Shown one piece after another: positions 8,664 through 18,969 of a DNA stretch of 63,278 nucleotides. Within the stretch, counting starts at the first letter, position 1. Each line of letters starts with the position of its first letter. The notes below the pieces were generated by a model. That model made no database searches, was not told where the DNA came from, and worked only from the letters and a program-made list of their open reading frames with translations. The stretch covers positions 1 through 63,278 of the forward strand of contig JAKVKP010000013.1 of assembly GCA_022484805.1 (NCBI GenBank), written 5' to 3'. This DNA is from Streptococcaceae bacterium. Lineage in GTDB: Bacteria > Bacillota > Bacilli > Lactobacillales > Streptococcaceae. A program made the position numbers and the translations under genes.

Positions 8664-10393
8664 TGACAGAATTGCTTAAAGGAATTGCGGCTTCAGACGG
8701 TGTTGCAGTTGCTAAAGCTTATCTGCTAGTTCAACCTGACTTATCTTTTACTACTGAAAACGTAGAAGATACTGATGCACAAGAAGCTCGCTTAGATGCT
8801 GCACTAGCAGAATCTAAAAGCGAGCTTAGTGCTATCCGGGAAAAAGCAGCAGAAAGCTTAGGAGAAGAAGAAGCACAAGTTTTTGATGCGCATTTAATGG
8901 TTTTATCAGATCCTGAGATGGTTAATGGGATTAAAGAGAATATTCGTGCAAAACAAGTAAATGCTGAAGCTGCTTTGAAGGAAGTAACTGATACTTTCAT
9001 CACAATTTTTGAAGGTATGGATGACAATCCATACATGCAAGAACGTGCAGCTGATATTCGTGACGTAACGAAGCGTATTTTGGCGCACTTATTAGGTGTT
9101 ACTTTACCAAATCCGGCAATGATTAATGAAGAAGTAATCGTTGTAGCACATGATTTGACACCATCAGATACTGCTCAATTGAATCGTGAATTTGTTAAAG
9201 CATTTGTGACTGATATTGGCGGTCGTACTTCTCATTCAGCGATTATGGCACGTTCACTTGAAATCCCAGCAATTGTTGGGACAAACAATGTGACTGCGCT
9301 TGTTTCGGCTGGTACAATTCTTTCTGTTAATGGGATTACCGGTGAGACAATCATTGATCCAACAGCAGAACAGATTGCAGAAACCGAAGCTGCTGGTAAA
9401 GCTTTTGCTGAACAAAAGGCAGAATGGGAATTATTAAAAGATGCTGAGACAGTTACTGCTGACGGTAAGCATTTTGAGTTAGCTGCAAATATTGGCACAC
9501 CAAAGGATGTAGTTGGCGTTAATAATAACGGTGGCGAAGCAGTTGGCTTGTATCGGACTGAGTTTCTTTATATGGAATCGCAAGATTTCCCTACGGAAGA
9601 TGAACAGTACGAAGCATACAAAGCTGTTTTAGAAGGTATGAATGGTAAGCCAGTTGTCGTTCGGACAATGGATATTGGTGGCGATAAAGAGCTACCTTAC
9701 TTTGATTTACCTAAAGAAATGAATCCATTCTTAGGTTATCGTGCTTTGCGTATCTCCATTTCTGAAAGTGGCGACCAAATGTTTAGGACACAGTTGCGTG
9801 CTTTATTACGTGCTTCAGTTCACGGTAAATTACGTATCATGTTCCCAATGGTAGCGTTGCTAACAGAATTCCGTCAAGCTAAGAAGGTTTATGACGAAGA
9901 AAAAGCAAAACTGATTTCAGAAGGTGTTACTGTTGCTGATGATATTCAAGTAGGTATTATGATTGAAATTCCAGCGGCAGCTGTTTTAGCGGATCAATTT
10001 GCTAAGGAAGTTGATTTCTTCTCAATCGGTACCAATGACTTAATTCAATATACAATGGCTGCTGACCGTATGAATGAACAAGTATCTTACTTGTATCAAC
10101 CGTACAACCCATCTATCTTACGTTTAATTAAAAATGTGATTGATTCTGCACATAAAGAAGGTAAATGGGCTGGTATGTGCGGTGAAATGGCTGGCGATCA
10201 AACAGCTGTACCGCTATTAGTAGGTATGGGCTTAGACGAATTTTCAATGAGTGCTACTTCAATTCTTAAAACACGTAGCTTAATGAAGCGTCTAGATACT
10301 GCTAAAATGAAGGAATTGGCTGACAAAGCATTAGCTGAATGTGCAACTCTTGAAGAGGTTGTTGCTTTAGTTGATCAGTATGTTGGTGAATAA
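8663..10393 (+). CDS. ptsI: Phosphoenolpyruvate-protein phosphotransferase (PTS Enzyme I)
   Basis: 576 residues, the first step of the PTS: autophosphorylation by PEP, then transfer to HPr. The swivelling-domain active histidine is in [12 protein letters not shown] (about residue 190). The PEP-binding TIM-barrel domain follows, with the G-T-N-D-L-I-Q-Y signature and the catalytic cysteine in G-M-C-G-E-M-A-G. The start ATG overlaps the ptsH stop codon. Downstream is an unusual heptamer-repeat array with a terminator at its centre. The gene is complete, and no second PTS gene follows. Confidence 0.97.
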   Translation: MTELLKGIAASDGVAVAKAYLLVQPDLSFTTENVEDTDAQEARLDAALAESKSELSAIREKAAESLGEEEAQVFDAHLMVLSDPEMVNGIKENIRAKQVNAEAALKEVTDTFITIFEGMDDNPYMQERAADIRDVTKRILAHLLGVTLPNPAMINEEVIVVAHDLTPSDTAQLNREFVKAFVTDIGGRTSHSAIMARSLEIPAIVGTNNVTALVSAGTILSVNGITGETIIDPTAEQIAETEAAGKAFAEQKAEWELLKDAETVTADGKHFELAANIGTPKDVVGVNNNGGEAVGLYRTEFLYMESQDFPTEDEQYEAYKAVLEGMNGKPVVVRTMDIGGDKELPYFDLPKEMNPFLGYRALRISISESGDQMFRTQLRALLRASVHGKLRIMFPMVALLTEFRQAKKVYDEEKAKLISEGVTVADDIQVGIMIEIPAAAVLADQFAKEVDFFSIGTNDLIQYTMAADRMNEQVSYLYQPYNPSILRLIKNVIDSAHKEGKWAGMCGEMAGDQTAVPLLVGMGLDEFSMSATSILKTRSLMKRLDTAKMKELADKALAECATLEEVVALVDQYVGE

Positions 10394-10537
10394 ACAATTA
10401 ATAATGAACAATTAACAAATAATAGTTAATAATTCGCAATGAATAGTTGTCCTTTGACAACTATTCATTTTTTTTTTTTTTTTTAAACTGTTCATTATTA
10501 ATTGTTCCCCGTTCACTGTTCATTGTTAATTGGATAA
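10394..10537. repeat. Mirror-image heptamer repeat array around the ptsI terminator
   Basis: Immediately after the ptsI stop come seven-base units related to ACAATTA (10394-10449: ACAATTA, ATAATGA, ACAATTA, ACAAATA, ATAGTTA and so on). After the central hairpin and T17 tract the same family appears as its reverse complement (10489-10537: TGTTCAT, TATTAAT, TGTTCCC, CGTTCAC, TGTTCAT, TGTTAAT). The phase is exactly seven on each side. Perfect ACAATTA tandems also occur at 12679-12692 and 35624-35658. Confidence 0.75.
10441..10484 (+). terminator. Terminator of ptsHI with 17-T tract
   Basis: A perfect 11-pair stem (GAATAGTTGTC, loop CTTT, complement) is followed by A and then 17 consecutive T (10468-10484). 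The long homopolymer is unusual and may vary in length between isolates. Confidence 0.9.
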
Positions 10538-10580
10538 ATGCTATAATAAGACTATTGAATTTTAGCAGGAGGAAAAGTGG

Positions 10581-11933
10581 ATGGCAGAGGAACTTATTGA
10601 GCGCAGTATGCCCAGTGATCTTGAAGCAGAGATTGCAACGCTAGGCTCGATTATCTTAGATTCGGATCGAATGATAGAAGTCAGGGAATTTGTTTCGCCG
10701 GATGATTTTTATAAATATAGCCACCGAATTATTTTTCAAGCGATGATGGATTTATCAGATCAAAGAGAGCCTGTTGAAGCTATCACCTTGATTAATCGAT
10801 TAAAGCAAAATGGTCAATTAGAGGAGATTGGTGGTGTGTCGACGGTTACCGATTTAGTAGCGACCTTGCCAGGGACTGCAGCCAATGCGATTTACTATGC
10901 GAAAATTGTTGAGGAAAAAAGCCTTTCGAGAAAATTGATTCGTGCACTTACTGAAACAACAACGAAGGTTTATGATGGTGAAGGTAAGATTGATGACCTA
11001 ATTAGTGATACAGAAGCGAAGCTACTATCAATTAATGATAAGCGAAATGGGGCTGGATTTCGTGTTATTAGTGATATTTTAAATTTGAATTTTGATGAAA
11101 TAGAGCGCCTTTCAAGGCAAAACGACACGATTACTGGGATTGCGACCGGTTATCAGGACCTAGATAAAATGACAACTGGTCTTCATGAAGAGGAATTGAT
11201 TATTTTAGCTGCACGACCTGCGGTTGGTAAAACAGCTTTTGCTTTAAATATTGCCCAAAATATTGCAACGAAGCAAGATAGAACGGTAGCCATTTTTTCA
11301 CTTGAAATGGGGGCAGAGTCATTGGTGAATCGAATGATAGCTGCTGAGGGTAGTATTGATGCTTATGCACTTCGAACAGGTTCATTGACTGAGGAGCAAT
11401 GGCAGAGCTTAACTGTGGCTATGGGTACCTTATCCAGAGCAAGTATCTATATTGATGATACGCCAGGGATAAAAATTACTGAAATTCGCTCCAAAGCTCA
11501 TAAATTAGCTCAGCAAACTGGAAATTTAGGCTTGATTTTAATTGATTACTTACAATTAATTTCTGGTACAGGGCGAGAAAACCGACAACAGGAGGTTTCT
11601 GAAATTTCACGTCAATTAAAAATTTTGGCTAAAGAGCTAAAAGTACCTGTGATGGCTTTGTCACAGCTTTCTCGTGGCGTTGAGCAACGTCAAGATAAGC
11701 GCCCCGTTTTATCTGATATTCGTGAATCAGGTTCTATTGAACAGGATGCTGATATTGTTGCCTTTTTATATCGTGAGGATTACTATCGTGGTGAAGATGG
11801 TGAGGAGCCAATACCAAATGATACGGTTGAAGTAATTATTGAAAAAAACCGAAGTGGCTCGCGTGGTACGGTGGAATTATTATTCAAAAAGGAATTTAAT
11901 AAATTTACTAATATTTCAAAGCGTGAAGAATAG
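10581..11933 (+). CDS. dnaC: Replicative DNA helicase (DnaB family, called DnaC in Bacillus)
   Basis: 450 residues, the hexameric helicase at the replication fork. The N-terminal DnaG-interaction domain covers roughly residues 10-115. The RecA-like domain has Walker A A-R-P-A-V-G-K-T near 210-217, Walker B around L-I-L-I-D-Y-L-Q-L-I, and the arginine-finger region S-G-S-I-E-Q-D-A-D. The start ATG (10581) has AGGAGG 8 bases upstream; an alternative upstream frame lacks one. In many Firmicutes the gene follows rplI and gdpP, but here it follows ptsI, so local order is rearranged. rsmG starts 24 bases after the stop and is probably cotranscribed. Confidence 0.96.
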   Translation: MAEELIERSMPSDLEAEIATLGSIILDSDRMIEVREFVSPDDFYKYSHRIIFQAMMDLSDQREPVEAITLINRLKQNGQLEEIGGVSTVTDLVATLPGTAANAIYYAKIVEEKSLSRKLIRALTETTTKVYDGEGKIDDLISDTEAKLLSINDKRNGAGFRVISDILNLNFDEIERLSRQNDTITGIATGYQDLDKMTTGLHEEELIILAARPAVGKTAFALNIAQNIATKQDRTVAIFSLEMGAESLVNRMIAAEGSIDAYALRTGSLTEEQWQSLTVAMGTLSRASIYIDDTPGIKITEIRSKAHKLAQQTGNLGLILIDYLQLISGTGRENRQQEVSEISRQLKILAKELKVPVMALSQLSRGVEQRQDKRPVLSDIRESGSIEQDADIVAFLYREDYYRGEDGEEPIPNDTVEVIIEKNRSGSRGTVELLFKKEFNKFTNISKREE

Positions 11934-11957
11934 AGTAAAATAGTTTAGTGAGGCAAA

Positions 11958-12671
11958 ATGAAACCAGTAGAGTTTATAGAACAATTAAAAAGAGATGGCT
12001 TAAATTTGAGCCAGCAACAAGTTCAGCAGTTTAATGCGTATTTTCATTTACTAGTTGAATGGAATCAAAAAATTAATTTAACAGCAATTGTTGAAGAAGA
12101 GGAAGTTTATCTGAAGCATTTTTATGATTCGATTGCACCAATTAGTCATCAGTTGATTAATAATCAAGCTGTTCGTTTATTGGATGTCGGTGCAGGTGCA
12201 GGATTTCCGAGTATTCCGATGAAAATTATCTTTCCTGAATTGGAGATTCATATTCTAGATTCCTTAAATAAGCGCCTAACCTTTTTAACAGCTTTAATTG
12301 AAAAACTAGATTTAGAAAAGGTCTATTTGCATCATGGTCGTGCTGAGGATCTGGGTCAGGATATTAATTATCGAGGTACTTTTGATATTGTAACTGCACG
12401 AGCGGTTGCTAGATTGAATGTTTTGGTTGAATTGACCCTGCCATTTTTAAAAAAGGACGGACAGCTAATTGCACTTAAGGCGGCTCAATCACCGGACGAG
12501 CTAGGGGAGGCACATCACGCGATTGCAATACTTGGTGGTAAATTAATCAAAGAAATTGATTATCAGCTGCCCAATGGTGACGCTCGATTTATGCTGGTGA
12601 TTGATAAAAAGAAAGAAACACCTAAAAAATATCCAAGGCGTGCTGGTTTGCCAAATAAAAAACCGTTGTAA
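11958..12671 (+). CDS. rsmG: 16S rRNA (guanine527-N7)-methyltransferase RsmG (GidB)
   Basis: 237 residues. It methylates N7 of G527 in the 530 loop of 16S rRNA using S-adenosylmethionine. The SAM-binding motif [11 protein letters not shown] sits at residues 74-84, and the N-terminal W-N-x-K-I-N-L-T-A-I motif is at 35-44. Length is normal. It is in an operon-like position behind dnaC. The C-terminus is Lys/Pro/Arg-rich ([15 protein letters not shown]), as is common in the family. A 184-base repeat-flanked gap separates it from glmU. Confidence 0.95.
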   Translation: MKPVEFIEQLKRDGLNLSQQQVQQFNAYFHLLVEWNQKINLTAIVEEEEVYLKHFYDSIAPISHQLINNQAVRLLDVGAGAGFPSIPMKIIFPELEIHILDSLNKRLTFLTALIEKLDLEKVYLHHGRAEDLGQDINYRGTFDIVTARAVARLNVLVELTLPFLKKDGQLIALKAAQSPDELGEAHHAIAILGGKLIKEIDYQLPNGDARFMLVIDKKKETPKKYPRRAGLPNKKPL

Positions 12672-12678
12672 GCTAAGA

Positions 12679-12836
12679 ACAATTAACAATTAACACAAGA
12701 GCGAAGCGGAGTCGGGAAGTTTACTTTGTAACGTAGAGAATTTTTTTCGAAATGATGTTGAGGTTTACGAAGTAAGCAATGCGCAAGTATTTTTCTGACG
12801 TATCTGGAACTCAAATCGTAGAATAATTAACAATTA
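12679..12836. repeat. Intergenic segment flanked by direct ACAATTA heptamers
   Basis: Two heptamers (ACAATTA, ACAATTA) at 12679-12692 and two (ATAATTA, ACAATTA) at 12823-12836 lie in the same orientation around a 130-base core without a usable reading frame. The core is slightly richer in G+C near 12697-12715. It could be a small insertion between repeats, or simply spacer; it contains no transposase and no obvious terminal inverted repeats. Confidence 0.5.
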
Positions 12837-12855
12837 ATATTAGAGGAGAATAACT

Positions 12856-14235
12856 TTGAATCGTTATGCAATTATTTTAGCAGCGGGTAAAGGTACTCGA
12901 ATGCAATCAAATTTATATAAAGTATTACATCATGTTGCTGGTAAGCCAATGGTTGTTCATGTTTTAGAGGCTGTTGAAGGCCTAAAGCCAGAAAAAATAA
13001 TCACAGTTGTTGGCCATGGTGCTGATGAAGTTAAATCAGCATTGGGTAGTCAAACTGAATTTGTTCTGCAGGCTGAGCAATTAGGAACTGGTCACGCCGT
13101 AATTCAGGCAGAACCATTATTAAAAAATCTAGAGGGACATACCTTGGTGACCTATGGTGATACACCGCTCTTAACTGCTGAGACCTTGGATCAGGCGTTT
13201 CAATACCATCAAGCGAATCAAATGATGGCGACTGTATTGACAGCAATTGCACCAAATCCTTTTGGCTATGGTCGAATTATTCGTGACGAACAGAAAAATG
13301 TTTTAAAAATTGTTGAACAAAAGGATGCCAATGCCGACGAAGCGGCGATTACTGAAATTAATACAGGGACTTATATCTTTGATAATCGATTGTTGTTTGA
13401 AGCCCTATCTCAGGTAGATACGAACAATGCGCAGGGTGAATTTTATGTGACAGATGTGATTGGAATTATGAAGGCGGCTGGTGAAAATGTAGGTGCTTAT
13501 ATTATGCCTGATTTTAATGAATCCCTTGGGGTAAACGATCGTGTTCAACTTGCCTTTGCTGAAAAGGTGATGCGTCAACGGATTAATGAAAAGCATATGC
13601 GAAATGGTGTGACTTTAATTGATCCAGCTACAACTTACATCGAAAGTGATGTTAAAATTGGTCGTGATACAATTATTGAAGCAGCTGTGCGTTTAAAAGG
13701 GCAAACGGTGATTGGCTCTGATAATTTAATCACATCTGGCACCGAAATCATCGATTCTAAAACAGAGGCTGGCGTTGTCATTCGTCAGTCAGTGATTGAA
13801 GAAAGCCTTATTGGTCGTGGTAGTGACGTTGGTCCATTCGCTCATTTACGTCCAAAATCAGAGTTGCTTGAGCACGTTCATGTCGGTAATTTTTCGGAGA
13901 TTAAAAATTCGACCTTAGGTAATGGTACAAAGGTTGGTCATTTAACTTACGTTGGTGATGCGACAGTTGGCGAGTCTGTCAACTTCGGTGCAGGTACTAT
14001 TTTAGTGAATTATGATGGCAAAAATAAATTCCATACTGAAATTGCTGATTACGCCTTTATTGGTAGTAATTCTAATCTTGTTTCACCACTTAAAATTGGA
14101 CAAAACGCTTTAATTGCGGCAGGCTCAACTGTTACCGAAGATGTCATGGCTGATGACTTAGTAATTGGTCGCGCAAAACAGGTTAATAAAGTGGGACGTG
14201 CTAAAGGTAAACCACATTATAAAAACGCTGAGTAG
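12856..14235 (+). CDS. glmU: Bifunctional GlmU: GlcN-1-P acetyltransferase / GlcNAc-1-P uridyltransferase
   Basis: 459 residues, making UDP-GlcNAc for peptidoglycan and teichoic acid. The N-terminal nucleotidyltransferase domain (about 1-230) opens with L-A-A-G-K-G-T-R-M (8-16) and has the metal-binding aspartate in T-Y-G-D-T-P-L-L. The C-terminal left-handed beta-helix acetyltransferase (about 250-450) shows hexapeptide repeats and the catalytic histidine in V-G-H-L-T-Y-V-G-D. Start is TTG at 12856 with AGAGGAG 7 bases upstream. It is not followed by prs as in Bacillus but by the Maf-MsrB fusion gene, after a 181-base gap. Confidence 0.96.
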   Translation: MNRYAIILAAGKGTRMQSNLYKVLHHVAGKPMVVHVLEAVEGLKPEKIITVVGHGADEVKSALGSQTEFVLQAEQLGTGHAVIQAEPLLKNLEGHTLVTYGDTPLLTAETLDQAFQYHQANQMMATVLTAIAPNPFGYGRIIRDEQKNVLKIVEQKDANADEAAITEINTGTYIFDNRLLFEALSQVDTNNAQGEFYVTDVIGIMKAAGENVGAYIMPDFNESLGVNDRVQLAFAEKVMRQRINEKHMRNGVTLIDPATTYIESDVKIGRDTIIEAAVRLKGQTVIGSDNLITSGTEIIDSKTEAGVVIRQSVIEESLIGRGSDVGPFAHLRPKSELLEHVHVGNFSEIKNSTLGNGTKVGHLTYVGDATVGESVNFGAGTILVNYDGKNKFHTEIADYAFIGSNSNLVSPLKIGQNALIAAGSTVTEDVMADDLVIGRAKQVNKVGRAKGKPHYKNAE

Positions 14236-14416
14236 CTCTGTCTTGACCAATCTGCTCACCGCTGATGATATTAGTCTGATAGATGCTTTCATATGTTATT
14301 CAGATTTGTGAGCAATCTATTACTTGTATAAATAGTTATGTGTTAAATTATTCTAAAAATAGTTAGTAGACGTGTTTCGTCAGTTTTTTCAATCATGTAA
14401 AGGAATGGAGGCACCT

Positions 14417-15412
14417 ATGTTGATTCTTGCTTCAAGCTCACCAAGACGAAAATTATTAATGAAGAAAATTATAAAAGATTTTGAAATATTGCCAGCAGAT
14501 ATTGATGAAACGGTTCATGCAGGTGAATTACCCAGAGATTATGTTAAAAGAATGAGTGTTGAAAAGGCAGCGGCGGTACAACAAAAACGACCAATTGACA
14601 TCGTTATTGCGGCGGATACGATTGTTGCGACTAAGACAGAAATCTTTGGCAAACCGACTACTCGTGAAGAGGCTAAAAGTATGCTAAAACAATATAGCGA
14701 TAATTCACATTACGTTTTAACTGGCGTTACGATTTACTTCAAGGAAAAAATTAAAACCTTTGTGGTCGGTGCGAAAGTGCATTTTTTCCCAATGACTGAG
14801 CAGGAAATTGAAAAATATTTGGATACAAATGAATGGCAGGATAAGGCTGGTGCGTATGCGATTCAAGGAGAAGCTGCTTTATTTATTCGCGGTATCGAAG
14901 GTGACTACTTGACGATTGTAGGCTTTCCTGTTTCAAAAATCTATCATGAATTACCAGCGTTTTTTGAAGCGGAAAAGGCTTTTCAGCTAATCTTAGATCA
15001 AAAGGCAAAAACAAATTTAGATGCAATTGGTTATCAGGTTACTAGGAATGCTGCGACAGAACGTCCTTTCAGTGGAAAGTACGATCAATTTGATGATGAA
15101 GGGGTATATGTCGATCCTTTGACAGGTGAGGTGCTTTTTTCCTCAACGGATAAATTTGATGCGGGCTGTGGCTGGCCTGCCTTCGCTAAACCGGTCAGTG
15201 ATTTAAGAGAGCTAGCTGATGGTTCTAATCAAATGATTCGGACTGAAGTTAAAAGCTTATCAAGCGACGCTCACCTCGGTCACGTTTTTAATGATGGACC
15301 AAAAGAACTTGGTGGTTTACGTTACTGTATTAATTCTGCAGCCTTAACTTTTATTCCAAAAGATGAAATGGAGGATAAGGGCTACGGCGCGTACCTCAGC
15401 CTTTTTGATTAA
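14417..15412 (+). CDS. Maf nucleotide pyrophosphatase fused to methionine sulfoxide reductase B
   Basis: An uninterrupted frame of 331 residues encodes two enzymes. Residues 1 to about 185 are Maf: S-S-S-P-R-R near the start, the catalytic region A-A-D-T-I-V, and G-D-Y-L-T-I-V-G-F-P-V near the end. Maf hydrolyses non-canonical or standard pyrimidine NTPs. Residues about 205-331 are MsrB, which reduces methionine-R-sulfoxide: G-C-G-W-P-A-F, the H-L-G-H-V-F-N-D-G-P motif and catalytic Cys in L-R-Y-C-I-N-S-A-A-L. The zinc-binding CxxC pairs of some MsrB proteins are absent. The frame is open from 14372, but ATG 14417 has ATGGAGG 6 bases upstream. ruvA follows 2 bases after the stop. The fusion looks genuine, because no internal stop, restart or ribosome site marks the junction. 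Confidence 0.92.
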   Translation: MLILASSSPRRKLLMKKIIKDFEILPADIDETVHAGELPRDYVKRMSVEKAAAVQQKRPIDIVIAADTIVATKTEIFGKPTTREEAKSMLKQYSDNSHYVLTGVTIYFKEKIKTFVVGAKVHFFPMTEQEIEKYLDTNEWQDKAGAYAIQGEAALFIRGIEGDYLTIVGFPVSKIYHELPAFFEAEKAFQLILDQKAKTNLDAIGYQVTRNAATERPFSGKYDQFDDEGVYVDPLTGEVLFSSTDKFDAGCGWPAFAKPVSDLRELADGSNQMIRTEVKSLSSDAHLGHVFNDGPKELGGLRYCINSAALTFIPKDEMEDKGYGAYLSLFD

Positions 15413-15414
15413 TT

Positions 15415-15999
15415 ATGTATGACTATTTTATTGGACAAATCGTAGAAATTACACCTTATTATATTGTAGTTGAGGTTAATCACATTGGTTACTTAATACA
15501 AGTTGCCAACCCCTATGCCTTTTCAGCACGTTTAAATACTGAAGCTAAAATTTTTATTCATCAGGTTGTCAGAGAAGATAATGAAAGTCTGTTCGGCTTT
15601 AAATCAATGGCTGATAAGGAATTATTTCTTAAATTAATTGCGGTAACTGGTATTGGACCGAAGTCAGCCTTGGCAATCTTGGCAGCAGAAGATAATGATG
15701 GTCTGCTTTTTGCTATCCAAAATAATGATATTAAATATCTAATGAAATTTCCAGGAGTTGGTAAAAAAACGGCTGGTCAGTTAGTGGTAGACTTACAAGA
15801 TAAATTAAAAGCCCATCAAATCACGACCGCTGCTAAAACACCGATTGCTAATAGTCGTTTGGATGAAGCGATTGAGGCATTAATTGCACTTGGCTATAAG
15901 CAACGGGAAATTGAACGTGTGAAAAAAGGACTCGAATTTGAGCAGCTGGAGTCAACTGATGCTTATATTTCAAAGGCACTTAAATTATTGATCAAATAG
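15415..15999 (+). CDS. ruvA: Holliday junction branch migration protein RuvA
   Basis: 194 residues. RuvA tetramers bind the four-way junction and load RuvB rings. Domain I (OB fold, about 1-63) is followed by the helix-hairpin-helix region (I-T-G-I-G-P-K-S-A-L-A-I-L near 76-88 and F-P-G-V-G-K-K-T-A near 111-119). The C-terminal domain III (about 145-194) contacts RuvB. Start ATG is 2 bases after the maf-msrB stop, and the stop lies 9 bases before the ruvB start, so all three genes form one unit. Confidence 0.96.
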   Translation: MYDYFIGQIVEITPYYIVVEVNHIGYLIQVANPYAFSARLNTEAKIFIHQVVREDNESLFGFKSMADKELFLKLIAVTGIGPKSALAILAAEDNDGLLFAIQNNDIKYLMKFPGVGKKTAGQLVVDLQDKLKAHQITTAAKTPIANSRLDEAIEALIALGYKQREIERVKKGLEFEQLESTDAYISKALKLLIK

Positions 16000-16008
16000 G
16001 AGGTGGCG

Positions 16009-17022
16009 ATGGACGAAGAAGGAAGAATTATTGATGGCGAAGCAAAAGAGGAAGATATTTTTGAAAAAAGTTTACGGCCTCAGCTTTTAACACAATATAT
16101 TGGTCAGGATAAGGTTAAGGAACAGTTGGATGTTTTTATCCAAGCCGCTAAGGCACGCGAAGAGGCGATGGATCATGTGCTATTATTTGGACCACCCGGG
16201 CTTGGTAAGACAACAATGGCATTTGTAATTGCTAACGAACTGGGCGTCAATCTTAAACAAACCTCAGGACCTGCCATCTCAAAGCCAGGTGATTTAGTAG
16301 CGGTGCTTAATGAACTTGAGCCGGGAGATGTTTTATTTATTGATGAAATTCATCGTTTACCGAGAGAAGCGGAAGAATTACTTTATTCGGCGATGGAAGA
16401 TTTTTATATTGATATTATGATTGGACAAGGTGAAGCGGTCAGACCAGTTCATTTTCCACTCCCACCCTTTACAATGGTGGGAGCAACGACAAGAGCGGGG
16501 ATGTTGAGTGAACCACTTCGGGCACGTTTTGGGATTATTGAGCATATGGAATATTATGAAATTTCAGATTTGGAGGAAATTGTTAAACGAACGGCTTCAA
16601 TTTTTGAAATTGATATTTTAGACGATGGTGCTCATGAGATTGCAAGAAGAAGTCGTGGCACCCCGCGGATTGCTAATCGGTTATTGAAAAGGGTACGTGA
16701 CTTTGCACAAATCAAGTTTGATGGCGTGATTAATCAAGAGGTTACGGATTCGGCGCTCTCTATTTTAGGTGTTGATCATGCCGGTTTGGACTATGTAGAT
16801 CAAAAATTATTAAAAACATTAATTGATTTGTATCATGGTGGTCCTGTTGGATTAAGCACTCTCTCAGTAAATGTTTCTGAGGATCAGGAAACCGTTGAGG
16901 ATATGTATGAACCTTTCTTGATACAACAAGGTTTTATGATGCGTACACGACAAGGTCGAATTGCTACTGAAAAGGCATATTTACATTTTGGCTATGATCC
17001 AAATCAAATTTTTGAGGTGTAG
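16009..17022 (+). CDS. ruvB: Holliday junction DNA helicase RuvB
   Basis: 337 residues, the AAA+ motor of branch migration. Walker A is G-P-P-G-L-G-K-T (about 60-67), Walker B is L-F-I-D-E-I-H-R-L, sensor I is G-A-T-T-R-A-G-M-L, and the arginine finger is in P-L-R-A-R-F-G. A winged helix with R-T-x-Q-G-R closes the protein. A GTG at 16003 is in frame, but it overlaps the AGGAGG (15998-16003), so ATG 16009 is the better start. The stop codon abuts the next gene, the phosphatase. Confidence 0.96.
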   Translation: MDEEGRIIDGEAKEEDIFEKSLRPQLLTQYIGQDKVKEQLDVFIQAAKAREEAMDHVLLFGPPGLGKTTMAFVIANELGVNLKQTSGPAISKPGDLVAVLNELEPGDVLFIDEIHRLPREAEELLYSAMEDFYIDIMIGQGEAVRPVHFPLPPFTMVGATTRAGMLSEPLRARFGIIEHMEYYEISDLEEIVKRTASIFEIDILDDGAHEIARRSRGTPRIANRLLKRVRDFAQIKFDGVINQEVTDSALSILGVDHAGLDYVDQKLLKTLIDLYHGGPVGLSTLSVNVSEDQETVEDMYEPFLIQQGFMMRTRQGRIATEKAYLHFGYDPNQIFEV

Positions 17023-17024
17023 TG

Positions 17025-17492
17025 ATGGTTAAAATATTATTTGTTTGTTTAGGTAATATTTGTCGCAGTCCGATGGCAGAGTTTGTTTTTAGAGATTATG
17101 TTATCCAGCATGGCTCTCAAAAAGACTTTGAGATTGCAAGTGCGGCGACGAGTAACTGGGAGCATGGTAATCCCGTGCACTCGGGGACAGTTCGCATTTT
17201 GAAAACACATGGTTTAAAAATAGGCGGTAAAACCTCTCGACCTGTAACATCAGCAGATTTTTATCATTATGACTGGATTATCGGTATGGATTTAAATAAT
17301 GTTACCGATTTAGAACAAATGGCGCCTTGTGATGCCACTGCGACGATTACCTCATTTTTAAGTGTCGTCCCAGATCTAATGACCGATGGCGTTCCTGATC
17401 CATATTATTCTGGTAACTTTGAGCAAACATATGAACTGGTTCAGCTTGGTACAGTCGCATGGTTTGAAAAGTTACATTTATTGAATAGCTAA
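17025..17492 (+). CDS. Low-molecular-weight protein-tyrosine phosphatase
   Basis: 155 residues. The phosphate-binding loop C-L-G-N-I-C-R-S (C-x5-R-S) lies near residues 7-14, and the general-acid aspartate lies in V-P-D-P-Y-Y-S near the C-terminus, both diagnostic. Such enzymes dephosphorylate tyrosines, often on kinases or cell-envelope enzymes in Firmicutes, but no cognate tyrosine kinase gene is nearby. ATG 17025 is preferred over the overlapping GTG 17022; GAGGTG lies 5 bases upstream. It is the last gene of the maf-msrB-ruvA-ruvB unit and is followed by a terminator. A ruvB-phosphatase linkage is also seen in streptococci. Confidence 0.92.
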   Translation: MVKILFVCLGNICRSPMAEFVFRDYVIQHGSQKDFEIASAATSNWEHGNPVHSGTVRILKTHGLKIGGKTSRPVTSADFYHYDWIIGMDLNNVTDLEQMAPCDATATITSFLSVVPDLMTDGVPDPYYSGNFEQTYELVQLGTVAWFEKLHLLNS

Positions 17493-17504
17493 CAATATAC
17501 CTTA

Positions 17505-17550
17505 TAAATCCTGATTCATTTTCAATTATTGAAATGATTCAGGATTTTTG
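17505..17550 (+). terminator. Terminator after the ruvB-phosphatase unit
   Basis: The arms AAATCCTGATTCATTTTC and GAAATGATTCAGGATTT pair with one mismatch and one bulge, followed by TTTTTG. Confidence 0.85.
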
Positions 17551-17692
17551 ATTTGCTTGACTTGCGACTCGTCATTCATTGATTGAAAAGTTCAGACAAT
17601 TCATATGATACAATTGCTTTTTTATGAATTATTTATTTAGAAATGAAAATATTCAGAAAAAATGGATTCGTTGTGCAGACTAGCTTGAGGTT

Positions 17693-17701
17693 TGCTATAA
17701 T
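17693..17701 (+). promoter_or_regulatory. Extended -10 element ahead of trpS
   Basis: TGC-TATAAT (extended -10) ends 62 bases before the trpS start. No convincing -35 is present. The leader is too short, and lacks specifier and antiterminator features, to be a T-box. Confidence 0.55.
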
Positions 17702-17748
17702 TAAGAAAGATTTAATTTGGGATAATCGTATGAAATGAATATAGATAG

Positions 17749-18780
<1,032 letters not shown>

Positions 18781-18781
18781 G

Positions 18782-18882
18782 ATGCCCTCTAAAAGCTGCA
18801 TTTTCGTTTTGATAAGCTGATTTTTTATTAAGCTAGATGAAGGACAAACCTTAAAAATAGCAGTTTAAAAGAGGCGTTTTTA
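18782..18882. other. Long imperfect inverted repeat after trpS
   Basis: GCCCTCTAAAAGCTGC (from 18784) and GCAGTTTAAAAGAGGC (to 18875), followed by GTTTTTA, can form an imperfect stem enclosing about 60 bases. That loop holds a second AAGCTGA / TTAAGCT pairing. It may be the trpS terminator in an unusual shape, or the remnant of a small palindromic element. Confidence 0.4.
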
Positions 18883-18969
18883 GAAATTCACTAAAAATCT
18901 ATCAAGCAGTCAAATAATCGTATACTGTTTAATTTTGACTGTATTGATTAAAAAGGGAGAGTTATTAAT

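Noticed and set aside
5675..8700. Open frames opposite clpE and other long genes
   Set aside because: They lack ribosome sites and family similarity, and they mirror codon structure of the real genes on the other strand.
14372..14416. Fifteen-residue N-terminal extension of the Maf-MsrB protein
   Set aside because: GTG 14372 lacks a ribosome site, and ATG 14417 matches the family N-terminus M-L-I-L-A-S-S-S-P-R.
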